Below are positions 55,538 through 64,000 of a stretch of 64,000 bases of DNA, one piece after another; position 1 is the first letter of the stretch; the number at the start of each line of letters is the position of its first letter. The translations under genes and the position numbers were made by a program. The stretch comes from Pseudomonas viridiflava (GTDB lineage Bacteria > Pseudomonadota > Gammaproteobacteria > Pseudomonadales > Pseudomonadaceae): contig NZ_UTHA01000001.1 of NCBI RefSeq assembly GCF_900582195.1, positions 682,001 to 746,000 of the forward strand, written 5' to 3'. A model generated the notes under the pieces. That model had not been told where the DNA came from, made no database searches, and saw only the letters and a program-made list of their open reading frames with translations.

Positions 55538-56211
55538 TGGAAGACCTGATCAGTTTCTTCACCAACATCGACTGGTACGAAATCTGGCTGGCCACCGGCG
55601 ACACGATGCTGATGCTTGGCGGTTCGCTGCTGTTCACCGTGCTGCTCGGCCTGCCGCTGGGCGTGTTGCTGTTCCTGTGCAGTCCGCGTCAGTTGCTGGA
55701 AAACCGCGGCCTCTATGCGTTCATGTCGCTGGCGGTGAACATCCTGCGTTCGCTGCCGTTCATTATTCTGTTGATCGTGATGATCCCGTTCACCGTGCTG
55801 ATCACCGGCACGTCGCTGGGCGTGGCCGGTGCGATTCCGCCATTGGTTGTGGGTGCCACTCCGTTCTTCGCGCGTCTGGTGGAAACCGCGCTGCGCGAAG
55901 TCGATCGCGGCATCATCGAAGCGACCCAGTCGATGGGCGCGACCACGCGGCAGATCATCATGAACGCCCTGCTGCCGGAAGCCCGCCCGGGCATTTTCGC
56001 AGCGATTACGGTGACGGCGATTACACTGGTGTCCTACACGGCGATGGCCGGTGTGGTTGGCGCCGGTGGTCTGGGTGACCTGGCCATTCGTTTCGGCTAC
56101 CAGCGTTTCCAGACTGACGTGATGATCGTCACCGTGGTGTTGCTGCTGATTCTGGTGCAAGTGCTGCAGATGGTGGGCGACCGGTTGGTCGTGCATTTCT
56201 CGCGCAAATAA
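55537..56211 (+). CDS. metI: Methionine ABC transporter permease
   Basis: The 224-residue permease has five helices and the EAA loop as VETALREVDRGIIEATQSMGATTRQIIMNALLPEA, through which it contacts MetN. Start codon overlaps the metN stop by one base (TAATG). It shows the MetI features AMAGVVGAGGLGDLAIRFGY near its end. Confidence 0.96.
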   Translation: MEDLISFFTNIDWYEIWLATGDTMLMLGGSLLFTVLLGLPLGVLLFLCSPRQLLENRGLYAFMSLAVNILRSLPFIILLIVMIPFTVLITGTSLGVAGAIPPLVVGATPFFARLVETALREVDRGIIEATQSMGATTRQIIMNALLPEARPGIFAAITVTAITLVSYTAMAGVVGAGGLGDLAIRFGYQRFQTDVMIVTVVLLLILVQVLQMVGDRLVVHFSRK

Positions 56212-56287
56212 GCAGTTTTGTATTGAACAGATGAGCCGGCCATTCGCTGGCAGGCGCCAGACGGGCGCCTCATAAGGAGTTAGCTGA

Positions 56288-57058
56288 ATGAAAAAACTGA
56301 TCGCTGCTTTTGCTGCCGTTGCAGCATTCTCGGCCCAAGCCGAAACCCTGACCGTAGCCGCCACTCCGGTGCCGCACGCGGAAATCCTCGAGTTCGTGAA
56401 GCCAGCCCTGGCCAAAGAAGGCGTGGAGCTGAAGGTCAAGGTGTTCACCGACTACATTCAGCCGAACGTACAGGTCGCCGAGAAGCGCCTGGACGCCAAC
56501 TTCTTCCAGCACCAGCCGTACCTCGATGAGTTCAACAAGGCCAAGGGCACCAGCCTGGTCGCCGTGACCGGTGTGCACCTGGAGCCGCTGGGTGCTTACT
56601 CGAGCAAGCTCAAGGATCTGAAGGATCTGCCAAGCGGCGCCAACGTGGTGATCCCGAACGACGCCACCAACGGCGGCCGTGCGCTGTTGCTGCTGGCCAA
56701 GGCTGGCGTGATCACCCTGAAGGATCCGAAAAACATCCTGTCGACCGTCAAAGACATCGCCGAGAACCCGAAAGACCTGAAGATCCGTGAACTGGAAGCC
56801 GCGACCATCCCGCGCGTGCTGACTCAGGTCGATCTGGCGCTGATCAACACCAACTACGCGCTGGAAGCCAAGCTCGATCCGTCCAAGGATGCGCTGGTGA
56901 TTGAAGGCAATGATTCGCCGTACGTGAACATCCTCGTGTCCCGCGCGGACAACAAGGACAGTGACGCGATGCAGAAACTGGCTGCTGCGCTGCACAGCCC
57001 GGAAGTGAAGAAATTCATTACCGAGAAGTACAAAGGCGCGGTATTGCCGGCGTTCTGA
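56288..57058 (+). CDS. metQ: Methionine-binding lipoprotein-type periplasmic protein MetQ
   Basis: The 256-residue NlpA/MetQ protein has a signal peptide (MKKLIAAFAAVAAFSAQA) without a lipobox cysteine, so it is probably a soluble periplasmic form. The family segments TVAATPVPHAEILEFVKPALAKEGVELKVKVFTDYIQPN, LDANFFQHQPYLDEFN and VVIPNDATNGGRALLLL are intact. Ribosome-binding AAGGAGTTAGCTGA precedes it. It follows metI after 76 bases, and an intrinsic terminator ends the operon. Confidence 0.95.
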   Translation: MKKLIAAFAAVAAFSAQAETLTVAATPVPHAEILEFVKPALAKEGVELKVKVFTDYIQPNVQVAEKRLDANFFQHQPYLDEFNKAKGTSLVAVTGVHLEPLGAYSSKLKDLKDLPSGANVVIPNDATNGGRALLLLAKAGVITLKDPKNILSTVKDIAENPKDLKIRELEAATIPRVLTQVDLALINTNYALEAKLDPSKDALVIEGNDSPYVNILVSRADNKDSDAMQKLAAALHSPEVKKFITEKYKGAVLPAF

Positions 57059-57076
57059 TTCAGGAATGCTGCAACG

Positions 57077-57107
57077 AAAAGGGGACGCCAAGAGCGTCCC
57101 CTTTTTT
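57077..57107 (+). terminator. Intrinsic terminator of metNIQ
   Basis: GGGGACGC (57081-57088) and GCGTCCCC (57094-57101) enclose CAAGA, followed by TTTTTT, starting 18 bases after the metQ stop. Confidence 0.92.
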
Positions 57108-57143
57108 GTGTCTTGTGTTCGGCTTTGGAACTGTTGTGAAGCT

Positions 57144-57293
57144 GCCCCTCACCCCAGCCCTCTCCCGAGGGAGAGGGGGCCGATCTTCAAGCTTTTCGAG
57201 CCTGAGTTCGACTCACAATTGCAGGTCGGCGCAACTCGAACAAACACCTCGGTCAGTTCCCTCTCCCTCTGGGAGAGGGCTAGGGTGAGGGGC
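57144..57293. repeat. 150-bp element with CCCCTCACCC-type inverted ends
   Basis: End arms of 23 bases at 57144-57166 and 57271-57293 match in 22 of 23 positions when inverted, and each arm is followed inward by a short GGGAGAGG palindrome. The inner 100 bases show no coding frame. It resembles an intergenic repeat family of Pseudomonas that is distinct from REP. It fills the space between metQ and sco1. Confidence 0.8.
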
Positions 57294-57310
57294 TTTTCGC
57301 TCTTCAGCTT

Positions 57311-57946
57311 TTATTTGCGGTTAAGCATGACCGGCAGCTGCGCAACCAGTTTGGCGTTGTTCAACGGCGCTCGAATAAACCCACGCTGCGTGCCATCCGG
57401 CCCGATCACCGCCAGATTGCCGCTATGGTCGACGGTGTAGTTCGGCTTGCTGGTATCCGCCGGAATAAACGGAATACTCACCGCATTCGCCACCTTCTGC
57501 AGTTCTTCAATTGATGTAGGCGTCAGGCCAATAAACTGCGGATCAAAGTAGCCCAGATACTGCTTCAACTGCTTGGGGTTATCGCGGTTCGGGTCAACGC
57601 TGACCAGCACGATCTGCAACTTGTCCACAGCGTCCTTGGGCAATTCACTCTTGATCTGCCGCAGTTGCGCCAGCGTGGTCGGGCAGATGTCCGGGCAGAA
57701 GGTGTAGCCGAAAAACAACAGGCTCCACTTGCCTTTGAGCTCATTGATCGCCACCGGTTTGCCGTCCTGATCAGTCATCGTCATGTCCGGCAGGTTGCGG
57801 CTCTGCGGCAGCAGAATAATGCCGGCGTCGATCAGCGCCGTCGGGTCGCCCTGGCCCTTGCCGCTCAGCACTTTGTTGACGGTCAGGCCGAGGATCAGCG
57901 CGATCACGGCGACGAGGATGAAGACGGTTTTCTGGGTTCGAGTCAT
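57311..57946 (-). CDS. SCO1/SenC copper chaperone for cytochrome oxidase
   Basis: The 211-residue protein is anchored by an N-terminal helix ([17 protein letters not shown]) and has a periplasmic thioredoxin-like SCO domain with copper-binding CPDIC in [17 protein letters not shown] and the histidine of [19 protein letters not shown] proteins deliver copper to the CuA site of subunit II. Its ATG overlaps the cyoE stop as ATGA; it is the last gene of the assembly series. Confidence 0.93.
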   Translation of the reverse strand: MTRTQKTVFILVAVIALILGLTVNKVLSGKGQGDPTALIDAGIILLPQSRNLPDMTMTDQDGKPVAINELKGKWSLLFFGYTFCPDICPTTLAQLRQIKSELPKDAVDKLQIVLVSVDPNRDNPKQLKQYLGYFDPQFIGLTPTSIEELQKVANAVSIPFIPADTSKPNYTVDHSGNLAVIGPDGTQRGFIRAPLNNAKLVAQLPVMLNRK

Positions 57947-58842
57947 AGGTTCAACAGTAAGTAGTGGTCTACGAGCAGGGCGATGAACAGCAGAAACAAG
58001 TACCAAATAGAGTACTTGAAGGTGTTGATCGCCGCGTGCGGCCGAGTGCCACGGTACAGCACCACGGCCCATTGCAGAAACCTTGCGCCGAGCGCGAGGG
58101 CGCAAATCAGGTAGAGCATGCCGCTCATGTGAATCACGTAAGGCAGCAGACTCACCGCCAGCAGCGCGAAGGTGTAGAGCAGAATGTGCACCTTGGTGTA
58201 GTGCTCGCCGTGGGTGACCGGCAGCATCGGGATGTCGGCCTTGGCGTATTCCTCTTTGCGATGGATCGCCAGCGCCCAGAAGTGCGGCGGGGTCCAGGCG
58301 AAGATGATCAGCACCAGCAACAACGGTTCGGCGCTGACATGGCCGGTGGCAGCGGTCCAGCCGAGCAGCGGCGGGGCGGCGCCGGCGAGGCCTCCGATGA
58401 CGATGTTCTGCGGCGTCGCCCGTTTGAGAAAACCGGTGTAAATCACTGCATAACCAAGCAGCGAAGCGAGGGTCAGCCAAGCGGTCAGCGGATTGGTGAA
58501 GGTCAGCAACAAGGCCTGACCGAGCAGCGCCAGCACCAGTGCAAACGTCAGCGCTGCCGCCGGAGAAACCCGGCCTTCAGCCAGCGGCCGTTTGTGCGTG
58601 CGCGCCATCACCGCATCGATGCGCCGATCCACCACATGGTTAACCGCCGCCGCGCCGCCGGCACACAACGCAATCCCCAGATTGCCGAACACCAGCACCG
58701 TCCACGGCACCCCGGCGCGAGTCGCGAGGAACATGCCGACCAGCGAGGTGATCAGCATCAGCACCACGACTTTCGGTTTGGTCAGTTCCAGATAATCACG
58801 CCAGATCGCCTGATGCGGGCGTTCGCCAATCAGAATCGCCAC
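57943..58842 (-). CDS. cyoE: Protohaem IX farnesyltransferase (haem O synthase)
   Basis: CyoE/CtaB attaches a farnesyl group to haem B. The 299-residue UbiA-family protein has about eight helices and the two acidic motifs: [23 protein letters not shown] and the equivalent loop with [20 protein letters not shown] [21 protein letters not shown]. It starts with GTG at 58842 behind AGGAGAAAC and overlaps the ctaA 3' end by 13 bases, so the two haem enzymes are translationally linked. Confidence 0.95.
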   Translation of the reverse strand: MAILIGERPHQAIWRDYLELTKPKVVVLMLITSLVGMFLATRAGVPWTVLVFGNLGIALCAGGAAAVNHVVDRRIDAVMARTHKRPLAEGRVSPAAALTFALVLALLGQALLLTFTNPLTAWLTLASLLGYAVIYTGFLKRATPQNIVIGGLAGAAPPLLGWTAATGHVSAEPLLLVLIIFAWTPPHFWALAIHRKEEYAKADIPMLPVTHGEHYTKVHILLYTFALLAVSLLPYVIHMSGMLYLICALALGARFLQWAVVLYRGTRPHAAINTFKYSIWYLFLLFIALLVDHYLLLNL

Positions 58843-59909
58843 GGCGTTTCTCCTTTAATAGTGATGGGCGCAGCCGCGTGTTTGCGCGGGCTAAGGCGCC
58901 AGCGTGCGAGCACCGGTTGTTTGACCCGAACCAGACTGGTGCGCGCGTGATAGTTGACCAGCACCATGGTCAGCAACAGCGCCGCACCGCCGGCGTTATG
59001 CGCAACCGCCACCGGCAGCGGCAGATGGAACAGCACGTTGCTGATGCCGAGGGTGATCTGCGCTGCGAGGGCAATAAGCACCAGCCCGGCCAGCCGTGTC
59101 ATGCCGACCACTTTCAATTGCCAGGCGAGACCGAGCAGCACCAACGTAACCAGCAAAGCGCCGATACGGTGAGTCAGGTGAATCGCCGTGCGCGCATCGC
59201 TGTCGAGTTGTCCGCCCAGGTAATTCGGGCCGATGTGTTGAGTCAGGTGAAAGCCATTGGCGAAATCCGCTGGCGGCAACCATTGCCCGTGACAGGTCGG
59301 GAAGTCGATGCACGCCACCGCCGCGTAGTTGGAGCTGACCCAGCCGCCCAGCGCGATCTGGCCGATCACCAGCAACAATCCCGCCGTCGCCCAATACTGC
59401 AGACGCTTGGGCACGGTCAGCGCCGGCAACACCCCGGACAATCGCAGTGTCAGCAGAAACAACAGGCTCAAGGTCGCAAAACCGCCGAGCAAATGCCCGG
59501 TGACCACCTGCGGCCATAGCTTGAGCGTCACCGTCCACATGCCGAACGCCGCTTGTGCGATCACGACAGCCAGCAGAAACAGCGGCAGCTTCAACGGCTG
59601 CCCCGGATGACGACGATTGACCCACGCCCGCCCAGCCAGAAGCGAAATGAGCAGGCCGAGGGTGCCGGCGAAGTAGCGGTGGATCATCTCGTTCCAGCCC
59701 TTGTGCGCCTCCACCGGCGAGTCGGGGTAATGCAGTTCGGCATGGGCCAGTTGGGCTTCGCTTTTCGGCACGCTGATAAAACCGTAGCAGCCCGGCCAGT
59801 CCGGGCAGCCGAGGCCGGCGTGGGTCAGGCGCGTATAGGCGCCGAGCAGCACCACAATCAGTGCCAGCAGGGTGGCAAACAGCGCGAGGCGAAATCCAGG
59901 TTTGGCCAT
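58830..59909 (-). CDS. ctaA: Haem A synthase (COX15/CtaA)
   Basis: CtaA oxidises haem O to haem A, the cofactor of aa3 oxidase. The 359-residue protein has eight helices in two four-helix halves. Conserved segments are [22 protein letters not shown] with a cysteine pair, the histidine of [36 protein letters not shown] and [17 protein letters not shown]. These histidines bind two haems. It follows the unknown membrane protein gene by ten bases in the oxidase-assembly cluster. Confidence 0.95.
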   Translation of the reverse strand: MAKPGFRLALFATLLALIVVLLGAYTRLTHAGLGCPDWPGCYGFISVPKSEAQLAHAELHYPDSPVEAHKGWNEMIHRYFAGTLGLLISLLAGRAWVNRRHPGQPLKLPLFLLAVVIAQAAFGMWTVTLKLWPQVVTGHLLGGFATLSLLFLLTLRLSGVLPALTVPKRLQYWATAGLLLVIGQIALGGWVSSNYAAVACIDFPTCHGQWLPPADFANGFHLTQHIGPNYLGGQLDSDARTAIHLTHRIGALLVTLVLLGLAWQLKVVGMTRLAGLVLIALAAQITLGISNVLFHLPLPVAVAHNAGGAALLLTMVLVNYHARTSLVRVKQPVLARWRLSPRKHAAAPITIKGETPWRF

Positions 59910-59919
59910 GACGATGCCC

Positions 59920-60513
59920 TTATCCGATATTCGACAGTTTCAGCAGATGACGCAGGTCGTTAAGCAGATCCTTGCCTTTCACATTCGGCTCGTAGCGCAG
60001 CACGAGGTTGCCGTGCGGGTCGATGATCCACAGCTGCGGCGTGGCTTTGTCGCCAGTCGCTTTGCTGAACACACCAGCGTCCAGCGGATAGCGTTGCAGC
60101 TGTGGATATTCACGGGTCAGCTTGGCTTCGTAATCGGCGCTCACCGGTTGCGCCACGGCGAGGGCGTGGCTGGCGCGGCCAGCCTCACGACCGAGGCCGA
60201 TCTGGATCTGCCGCGCCAGATACACCAGTTGCTGGCAGTCCACCGCGCAATCTTTCGGCGCGGTGACCAGCATCTGCCAGCGTTCTTCATCGGCTTGCAC
60301 GCCGAGGTCGGCGCGAGTCTGGCCGTTGCCGATCAGCTCACCGTGATAGCTGCGTCCTTCCGGCACCCAGAACTGCAATTTGTACATGCCGGTGGCGAGC
60401 AGCATCGGGCCGACCACGCCGAGCACGATCAGCAACAACTGAATGCGCCCGCGACGGCGGCTGGCGGCAGGGTTCGCCTCAGACATGCTGGGTGGATTCA
60501 TGGCCGTTCCCAT
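59920..60513 (-). CDS. Membrane-anchored protein of the aa3 oxidase assembly cluster
   Basis: The 197-residue protein has one N-terminal helix (IQLLLIVLGVVGPMLLATGMY) and a periplasmic domain with a cysteine pair in APKDCAVDCQQLVYLARQIQ. This resembles thioredoxin-like SCO relatives in secondary structure, as does PQLWIIDPHGNLVLRYEPNVKGKDLLNDLRHLL near the end. A role in oxidase assembly is inferred from location between surf1 and ctaA. The ATG at 60513 follows AAGGAG inside surf1 and is used here; 60501 and 60486 are alternatives. Confidence 0.75.
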   Translation of the reverse strand: MGTAMNPPSMSEANPAASRRRGRIQLLLIVLGVVGPMLLATGMYKLQFWVPEGRSYHGELIGNGQTRADLGVQADEERWQMLVTAPKDCAVDCQQLVYLARQIQIGLGREAGRASHALAVAQPVSADYEAKLTREYPQLQRYPLDAGVFSKATGDKATPQLWIIDPHGNLVLRYEPNVKGKDLLNDLRHLLKLSNIG

Positions 60514-61219
60514 GGTGTTTCTCCTTTGCGTTGTGCAAGCCCAAATAGACGTAGAGGCCGAGCAGGGCGGTGGCCAGGGCGAACCACTGCACGGCGTAAC
60601 CGAGGTGTTTTTCCGGGCCCATGGCGACTACCGGCCAATCGGCCTCGTAGCTGGCCGGCCCGGGTTCGGCGCGTAATTCGTAGGTGAAGCCGTCGCGCTC
60701 GAGGGTTTTCCACAGCTTTGCCGGCTCGACGGCGGTGATGGTTTGCGGCCAGGTGCTGCTGACCGGGTCGGCGTGCAACTGGAAGGTCGCGCCGGGGGCG
60801 ACGTAGACCCAGGCGTCGACATTCAAGGCTTCGGAAGGCGTGGTGAATTGCGGCGGCACGCGGCGGTCTGGCCACGGCAACCAGCCGCGATTGACCAGCA
60901 GCCACAAACCGCTGCGTTGATCCTGAAACGGTTGCAGCAACTCGACGCCGACCTTGCCGTCGCGCTGACGGTTGTCGAGCAACAGACTGTGCGCGGCATC
61001 GTACTGGCCATGCAGATGCACACGGCGATAAGCGGGATCCGCGCTATTGAGCAACTCGCTGCTGGCCATCGGTTGCGCGGCGCGGCGTTCGGCGTAACTG
61101 GCGAGCAGGGCGGTTTTCTCGGCGCCCCGGCCCAGTTGCCAGAAACCCAGCGACACCAGCAGCGGCAGCAACAACGCCACCACCACGCTCGGTATCACGC
61201 CCGGGCGAAAACGCTTCAT
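60479..61219 (-). CDS. SURF1-family cytochrome oxidase assembly protein
   Basis: SURF1 helps insert haem A into subunit I. The 246-residue protein has one helix at each end (VIPSVVVALLLPLLVSLGFWQLGRG and VQWFALATALLGLYVYLGL) with a periplasmic domain between, and the family motifs FWQLGRGAEK, LLVNRGWLPWPDRR and LGYAVQWFALA. Its last 35 bases overlap the next gene. It is divergent from the DUF2909 gene. Confidence 0.93.
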   Translation of the reverse strand: MKRFRPGVIPSVVVALLLPLLVSLGFWQLGRGAEKTALLASYAERRAAQPMASSELLNSADPAYRRVHLHGQYDAAHSLLLDNRQRDGKVGVELLQPFQDQRSGLWLLVNRGWLPWPDRRVPPQFTTPSEALNVDAWVYVAPGATFQLHADPVSSTWPQTITAVEPAKLWKTLERDGFTYELRAEPGPASYEADWPVVAMGPEKHLGYAVQWFALATALLGLYVYLGLHNAKEKHHGNGHESTQHV

Positions 61220-61290
61220 GGCTGCGCCACAAAGTCAGTCGTTGCGATCGCTATACTCAACTGCATCGCCTGTCCCCCGGAGTTCTTCCC

Positions 61291-61494
61291 ATGCTCAAAG
61301 CAGCGATCGTCCTGATGCTGGTTGCCACGGTGATCAGCCTGTTCAGCGGCCTGTTTTTCCTGGTCAAGGACGACAGCAGCTCGAATCGCCTGGTCATCGC
61401 CTTGAGTGTTCGGGTGGCATTGGCCGCCGCCACCGTCGGCTTGATCGCCTGGGGTTTTTACAGCGGCCAACTGGTATCGCATGCGCCTTGGTAG
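61291..61494 (+). CDS. DUF2909 twin-helix small membrane protein
   Basis: The 67-residue protein has two hydrophobic segments (VLMLVATVISLFSGLFFLV and VRVALAAATVGLIAWGFYS) joined by KDDSSSNRL. It matches the small DUF2909/twin-transmembrane family found beside cytochrome oxidase genes. It runs opposite to all its neighbours, between coxC and surf1, with CCGGAG before the ATG. Function unknown; an assembly role is possible from context. Confidence 0.85.
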   Translation: MLKAAIVLMLVATVISLFSGLFFLVKDDSSSNRLVIALSVRVALAAATVGLIAWGFYSGQLVSHAPW

Positions 61495-61503
61495 CGTTGC
61501 TCC

Positions 61504-62391
61504 TCAGAGCACGTAAACGAAGATAAAGAGGCCGATCCACACCACGTCGACGAAGTGCCAATACCAGCTCGCCGCTTCGAAGCCGAACTGGTGCTCGTTG
61601 TCGAAGTGGCCCTTCATGATGCGCATCAACATCACGAACAGAATGATCGTGCCGATGGTCACGTGGGCGCCGTGGAAGCCGGTGAGCATGAAGAACGTCG
61701 CGCCATAAATGCCCGAGCCGAGGGTCAGCCCCAGTTCGTGATAGGCGTGGATGTATTCCTCCGCCTGGAAACCGAGAAACGCGCAGCCCAGCAACACGGT
61801 GATCGCCAGCCAGATTTTCAGTGCGCCGCGATGGCCCTTTTTCAATGCGTGGTGGGCGATGGTGATGGTCACGCTGGAGCTGACCAGCAGGATCGTGTTG
61901 ATCAGCGGCAGGCCCCACGGGCTGATGATGTCTTTCGGTGGCGGGAACAGTTTCGGATCCGGCGTGTGCAGCAGTGGCCAGGTGAACTGGAAGTTCGGCC
62001 ACAGCATGTGCGCGATGCCTTTGGTGCCTTCACCGCCGAGCGCCGGCCCGGAGATGTGTCGCACGTAAAACAGTGCGCCGAAGAAAGCGATGAAGAACAT
62101 CACTTCGGAGAAGATAAACCAACTCATACCCCAACGGAACGAGCGATCCAGCTGTGCGCTGTAGAGTCCCGCGCGGCTTTCCTTGATCACCGTGCCGAAC
62201 CAGCCGAACAACATGTACGCCACCAGCAGGCCACCGATGAAAAAGACCAGCGGGCCGTGGGATTCAGGGCGCCCGGCCTTCAGATCATTGAACCAGGTGG
62301 CCAGGCCGTACACGGTGACGAGCATACCGACCGTGGCAATGATCGGCCATTTGCTCTGGGCCGGAACGAAATAATGCTCATGAGTTGCCAT
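61504..62391 (-). CDS. coxC: Cytochrome c oxidase subunit III
   Basis: The 295-residue protein has about seven helices and the subunit III motifs WPIIATVGMLVTVYGLATWFND, SWFIFSEVMFFIAFFGALFYVRH with the conserved glutamate, and MLTGFHGAHVTIGTIILFVML, AASWYWHFVDVVWIGLFIFVYVL at the end. It completes the aa3 core with CoxA and CoxB. It follows ctaG after 25 bases on the same strand. Confidence 0.96.
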   Translation of the reverse strand: MATHEHYFVPAQSKWPIIATVGMLVTVYGLATWFNDLKAGRPESHGPLVFFIGGLLVAYMLFGWFGTVIKESRAGLYSAQLDRSFRWGMSWFIFSEVMFFIAFFGALFYVRHISGPALGGEGTKGIAHMLWPNFQFTWPLLHTPDPKLFPPPKDIISPWGLPLINTILLVSSSVTITIAHHALKKGHRGALKIWLAITVLLGCAFLGFQAEEYIHAYHELGLTLGSGIYGATFFMLTGFHGAHVTIGTIILFVMLMRIMKGHFDNEHQFGFEAASWYWHFVDVVWIGLFIFVYVL

Positions 62392-62416
62392 TTATTGTTC
62401 TCCTTATCGGGCACGC

Positions 62417-62968
62417 TCAACCGCCAGTGTTTACAGCCACCGGCGGATGTCGGGCGGTGATATCGAACAGCGTGTAGGACAGCGTCAGGTGCTTCACATC
62501 CTTGGGCATGTCGCGGTCAACAATGAAGCGCACCGGCATCTCGATCTGCTGACCGGGCTGCAGCACCTGCTGGGTAAAGCAAAAGCATTCGGTTTTGTGG
62601 AAATACGCCGCCGCGTTGCTCGGTGCGATGCTCGGCACGGCTTGCGCACTCATCGGTTTGTCGGTGGGATTGCGCGCGATGAAGATCATCTCGTTGACCG
62701 CGCCGGGGTTGGCGGTGAGTTCGTCGTGCTTGGGGTAGAAGTCCCATGGCATATCGGCGGTGTTGGTCGACAGAAACTGCACGCGCACCTGACGCGACGT
62801 GTCGACGACCTGCTCGCCCTCGTACTGCCCGGCAGTCTTGCCGTTGATGCCGAAGGCCTTGCACATCACGTCGTAGATCGGCACCAGGGCAAAACCGAAG
62901 ACGAACATCGCCACCACCACGCCGAGCAGGCGGGTGACGAGTTTTTTCATCGAGATCGAGTCAGCCAT
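62417..62968 (-). CDS. ctaG: Cytochrome oxidase assembly protein CtaG/Cox11
   Basis: CtaG carries copper to the CuB site of subunit I. The 183-residue protein has one N-terminal helix (LLGVVVAMFVFGFALVPIYDVMC) and a periplasmic immunoglobulin-like domain with the copper-binding CFCFTQQVLQPGQQIEMPVRF. I start it at MADSISMKKLV (62968); an ATG six codons upstream is less likely. It lies between coxA and coxC, with a REP pair in the coxA-ctaG spacer. Confidence 0.95.
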   Translation of the reverse strand: MADSISMKKLVTRLLGVVVAMFVFGFALVPIYDVMCKAFGINGKTAGQYEGEQVVDTSRQVRVQFLSTNTADMPWDFYPKHDELTANPGAVNEMIFIARNPTDKPMSAQAVPSIAPSNAAAYFHKTECFCFTQQVLQPGQQIEMPVRFIVDRDMPKDVKHLTLSYTLFDITARHPPVAVNTGG

Positions 62969-62994
62969 GGTGTTCAGCCTCCACACGAGTCCCT

Positions 62995-63080
62995 GTGGGA
63001 GCGAGCCTGCTCGCGAAGCAGGCGCTGCGGTTTCTCAGTGAAACCGAGTTATCGTTCTTCGCGAGCAGGCTCGCTCCCAC
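62995..63080. repeat. REP pair (inverted) inside the cox operon
   Basis: Forward REP at 62995-63018 and inverted REP at 63057-63080, both with the GAGCCTGCTCGC variant. It lies between coxA and ctaG, 15 bases after the coxA stop, and is the only pair here placed between two genes of one operon. Confidence 0.9.
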
Positions 63081-63094
63081 AGGGAGATCTGTGT

Positions 63095-64000
63095 TCATTT
63101 CACTTCCGGCGGTGTGGTGAAGGTGTGATACGGCGCCGGTGACGGCACGCTCCACTCCAGGCCTTCCGCGCCATCCCAAGGCTTGGCCGGTGCAGGCTCG
63201 CCACCCCGAATCGTCTTGATCACGATGAACAGGAAGAAGATCTGCGTGGCACCGAACATGAACGCGCCAATCGACGAAACCATGTTGAAGTCGGCGAACT
63301 GCAGGTTGTAGTCGGGAATCCGTCGCGGCATCCCCGCCAGTCCAACGAAGTGCATCGGGAAGAAGGTCAGGTTCATGCCGACGAACGACAGCCAGAAATG
63401 CAGCTTGCCGAGGGTTTCGTCGTACATGTGCCCGGTCCATTTCGGCAGCCAGTAATAGGCCGAAGCGAAGATCCCGAAGATCGCCCCTGGCACCAGCACG
63501 TAATGGAAGTGCGCAACCACAAAGTAGGTGTCCTGATACTGGAAGTCCGCCGGGGCGATGGCCAGCATCAGCCCGGAGAAACCGCCGATGGAAAACAGGA
63601 TCACGAACGCCACCGCGAACAGCATCGGCGTCTCGAAGGTCATCGAGCCTTGCCACATGGTGCTGGCCCAGTTGAACACCTTCACTCCGGTCGGCACGGC
63701 GATGAGCATGGTCGCGTACATGAAGAACAATTCGCCCACCAACGGAATGCCGACCACGAACATGTGGTGCGCCCAGACGATAAACGACAGGAATGCGATG
63801 CTCGCCGTGGCGTAGACCATCGAGGTGTAGCCGAACAGCGGTTTGCGCGCGAAGGTCGGGATGATCTGGCTGACCGCGCCGAACGCCGGCAGGATCATGA
63901 TGTACACCTCAGGGTGGCCGAAGAACCAGAACACATGCTGGAACAGCACCGGGTCACCGCCACCGGCAGCGCTGAAGAAACTGGTGCCGAAGTGGATGTC
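63095..64000 (-). CDS. coxA: Cytochrome c oxidase subunit I, 5' part outside window
   Basis: The last 301 residues of the aa3 oxidase catalytic subunit are present; the start lies beyond base 64000. The frame is open from the window end ([22 protein letters not shown]). The CuB and haem a3 ligands are visible: the histidine-tyrosine pair in [18 protein letters not shown], the two CuB histidines in [10 protein letters not shown], and the haem ligands in [15 protein letters not shown]. The C-terminal tail [19 protein letters not shown] is normal. It should be preceded by coxB. Confidence 0.97.
   Translation of the reverse strand, partial: DIHFGTSFFSAAGGGDPVLFQHVFWFFGHPEVYIMILPAFGAVSQIIPTFARKPLFGYTSMVYATASIAFLSFIVWAHHMFVVGIPLVGELFFMYATMLIAVPTGVKVFNWASTMWQGSMTFETPMLFAVAFVILFSIGGFSGLMLAIAPADFQYQDTYFVVAHFHYVLVPGAIFGIFASAYYWLPKWTGHMYDETLGKLHFWLSFVGMNLTFFPMHFVGLAGMPRRIPDYNLQFADFNMVSSIGAFMFGATQIFFLFIVIKTIRGGEPAPAKPWDGAEGLEWSVPSPAPYHTFTTPPEVK

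Noticed and set aside
57066..57440. 124-codon plus-strand frame across the 150-bp repeat and sco1 3' end
   Set aside because: It runs through the metQ terminator, the repeat and antisense to sco1, and has no similarity I recognise.

Overview
The window is a stretch of chromosome from a Pseudomonas, most likely of the P. fluorescens group. The evidence is the pairing of algB with kinB, an ErsA-type small RNA between engB and polA, the aa3 oxidase cluster, the choline-sulfate genes, and many copies of a REP element with the core GTGGGAGCGAGCTTGCTCGC. From memory of P. aeruginosa, positions 1-15000 resemble one arm next to oriC (rsmB, fmt, def, dprA, tsaC, qor, hemF, aroE, sulP, betC). Most of 16800-57000 resembles the other arm (citN, gltP, algB/kinB, dsbA, polA, znu, met), and the cox cluster at 57300-64000 returns to the first arm. 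The window is therefore probably within about 100 kb of oriC and is core genome. I see no prophage, CRISPR array, complete insertion sequence, rRNA or tRNA gene.

Layout. 1-5800: rsmB-fmt-def on the minus strand, divergent from a LysM protein gene, dprA and tsaC. 6038-9649: a GNAT-like gene that may encode an N-acyl amino acid synthase, a quinone reductase, then hemF-aroE behind a well-placed ANR box. 9740-16483: a SulP transporter, the choline-sulfate locus (betC-choX divergent from a LysR regulator) and three small metabolic genes. 16800-23740: citrate transporter, TerC protein, Na/Pi-type transporter, M16 peptidase and a DUF5924 membrane protein. 23795-27306: a four-gene MCE lipid-transport operon. 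27426-31815: SpmA/SpmB-type membrane protein, glutamate symporter, and a small envelope operon ending in an Ivy-type lysozyme inhibitor. 32243-39988: algB-kinB followed by an EAL protein, a zinc amidase and a GGDEF protein. 39985-42665: exo/endonuclease, DsbA, cytochrome c4 and a c5-type cytochrome. 42857-46718: engB, ersA and polA. 46793-57058: thrB, the zinc uptake locus, a large catalase and metNIQ. 57311-64000: cytochrome aa3 oxidase genes and their assembly factors, with coxA cut by the window end.

The points most worth a second look are in the control regions. A sigma54-like promoter upstream of the small envelope operon has three copies of GCACGAT/ATCGTGC at enhancer distance and is divergent from algB, itself an NtrC-family gene. 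ersA has an AlgU-type promoter and a C-rich terminator loop. hemF has an ANR box at about -42. citN has a translatable upstream ORF whose start abuts a Crc/Hfq-type motif. betC and its regulator share a region with two palindromes. Seven perfect DnaA boxes lie in the first 15 kb and I found none in the remaining 49 kb. Functions are assigned by reading motifs; no database search was run.
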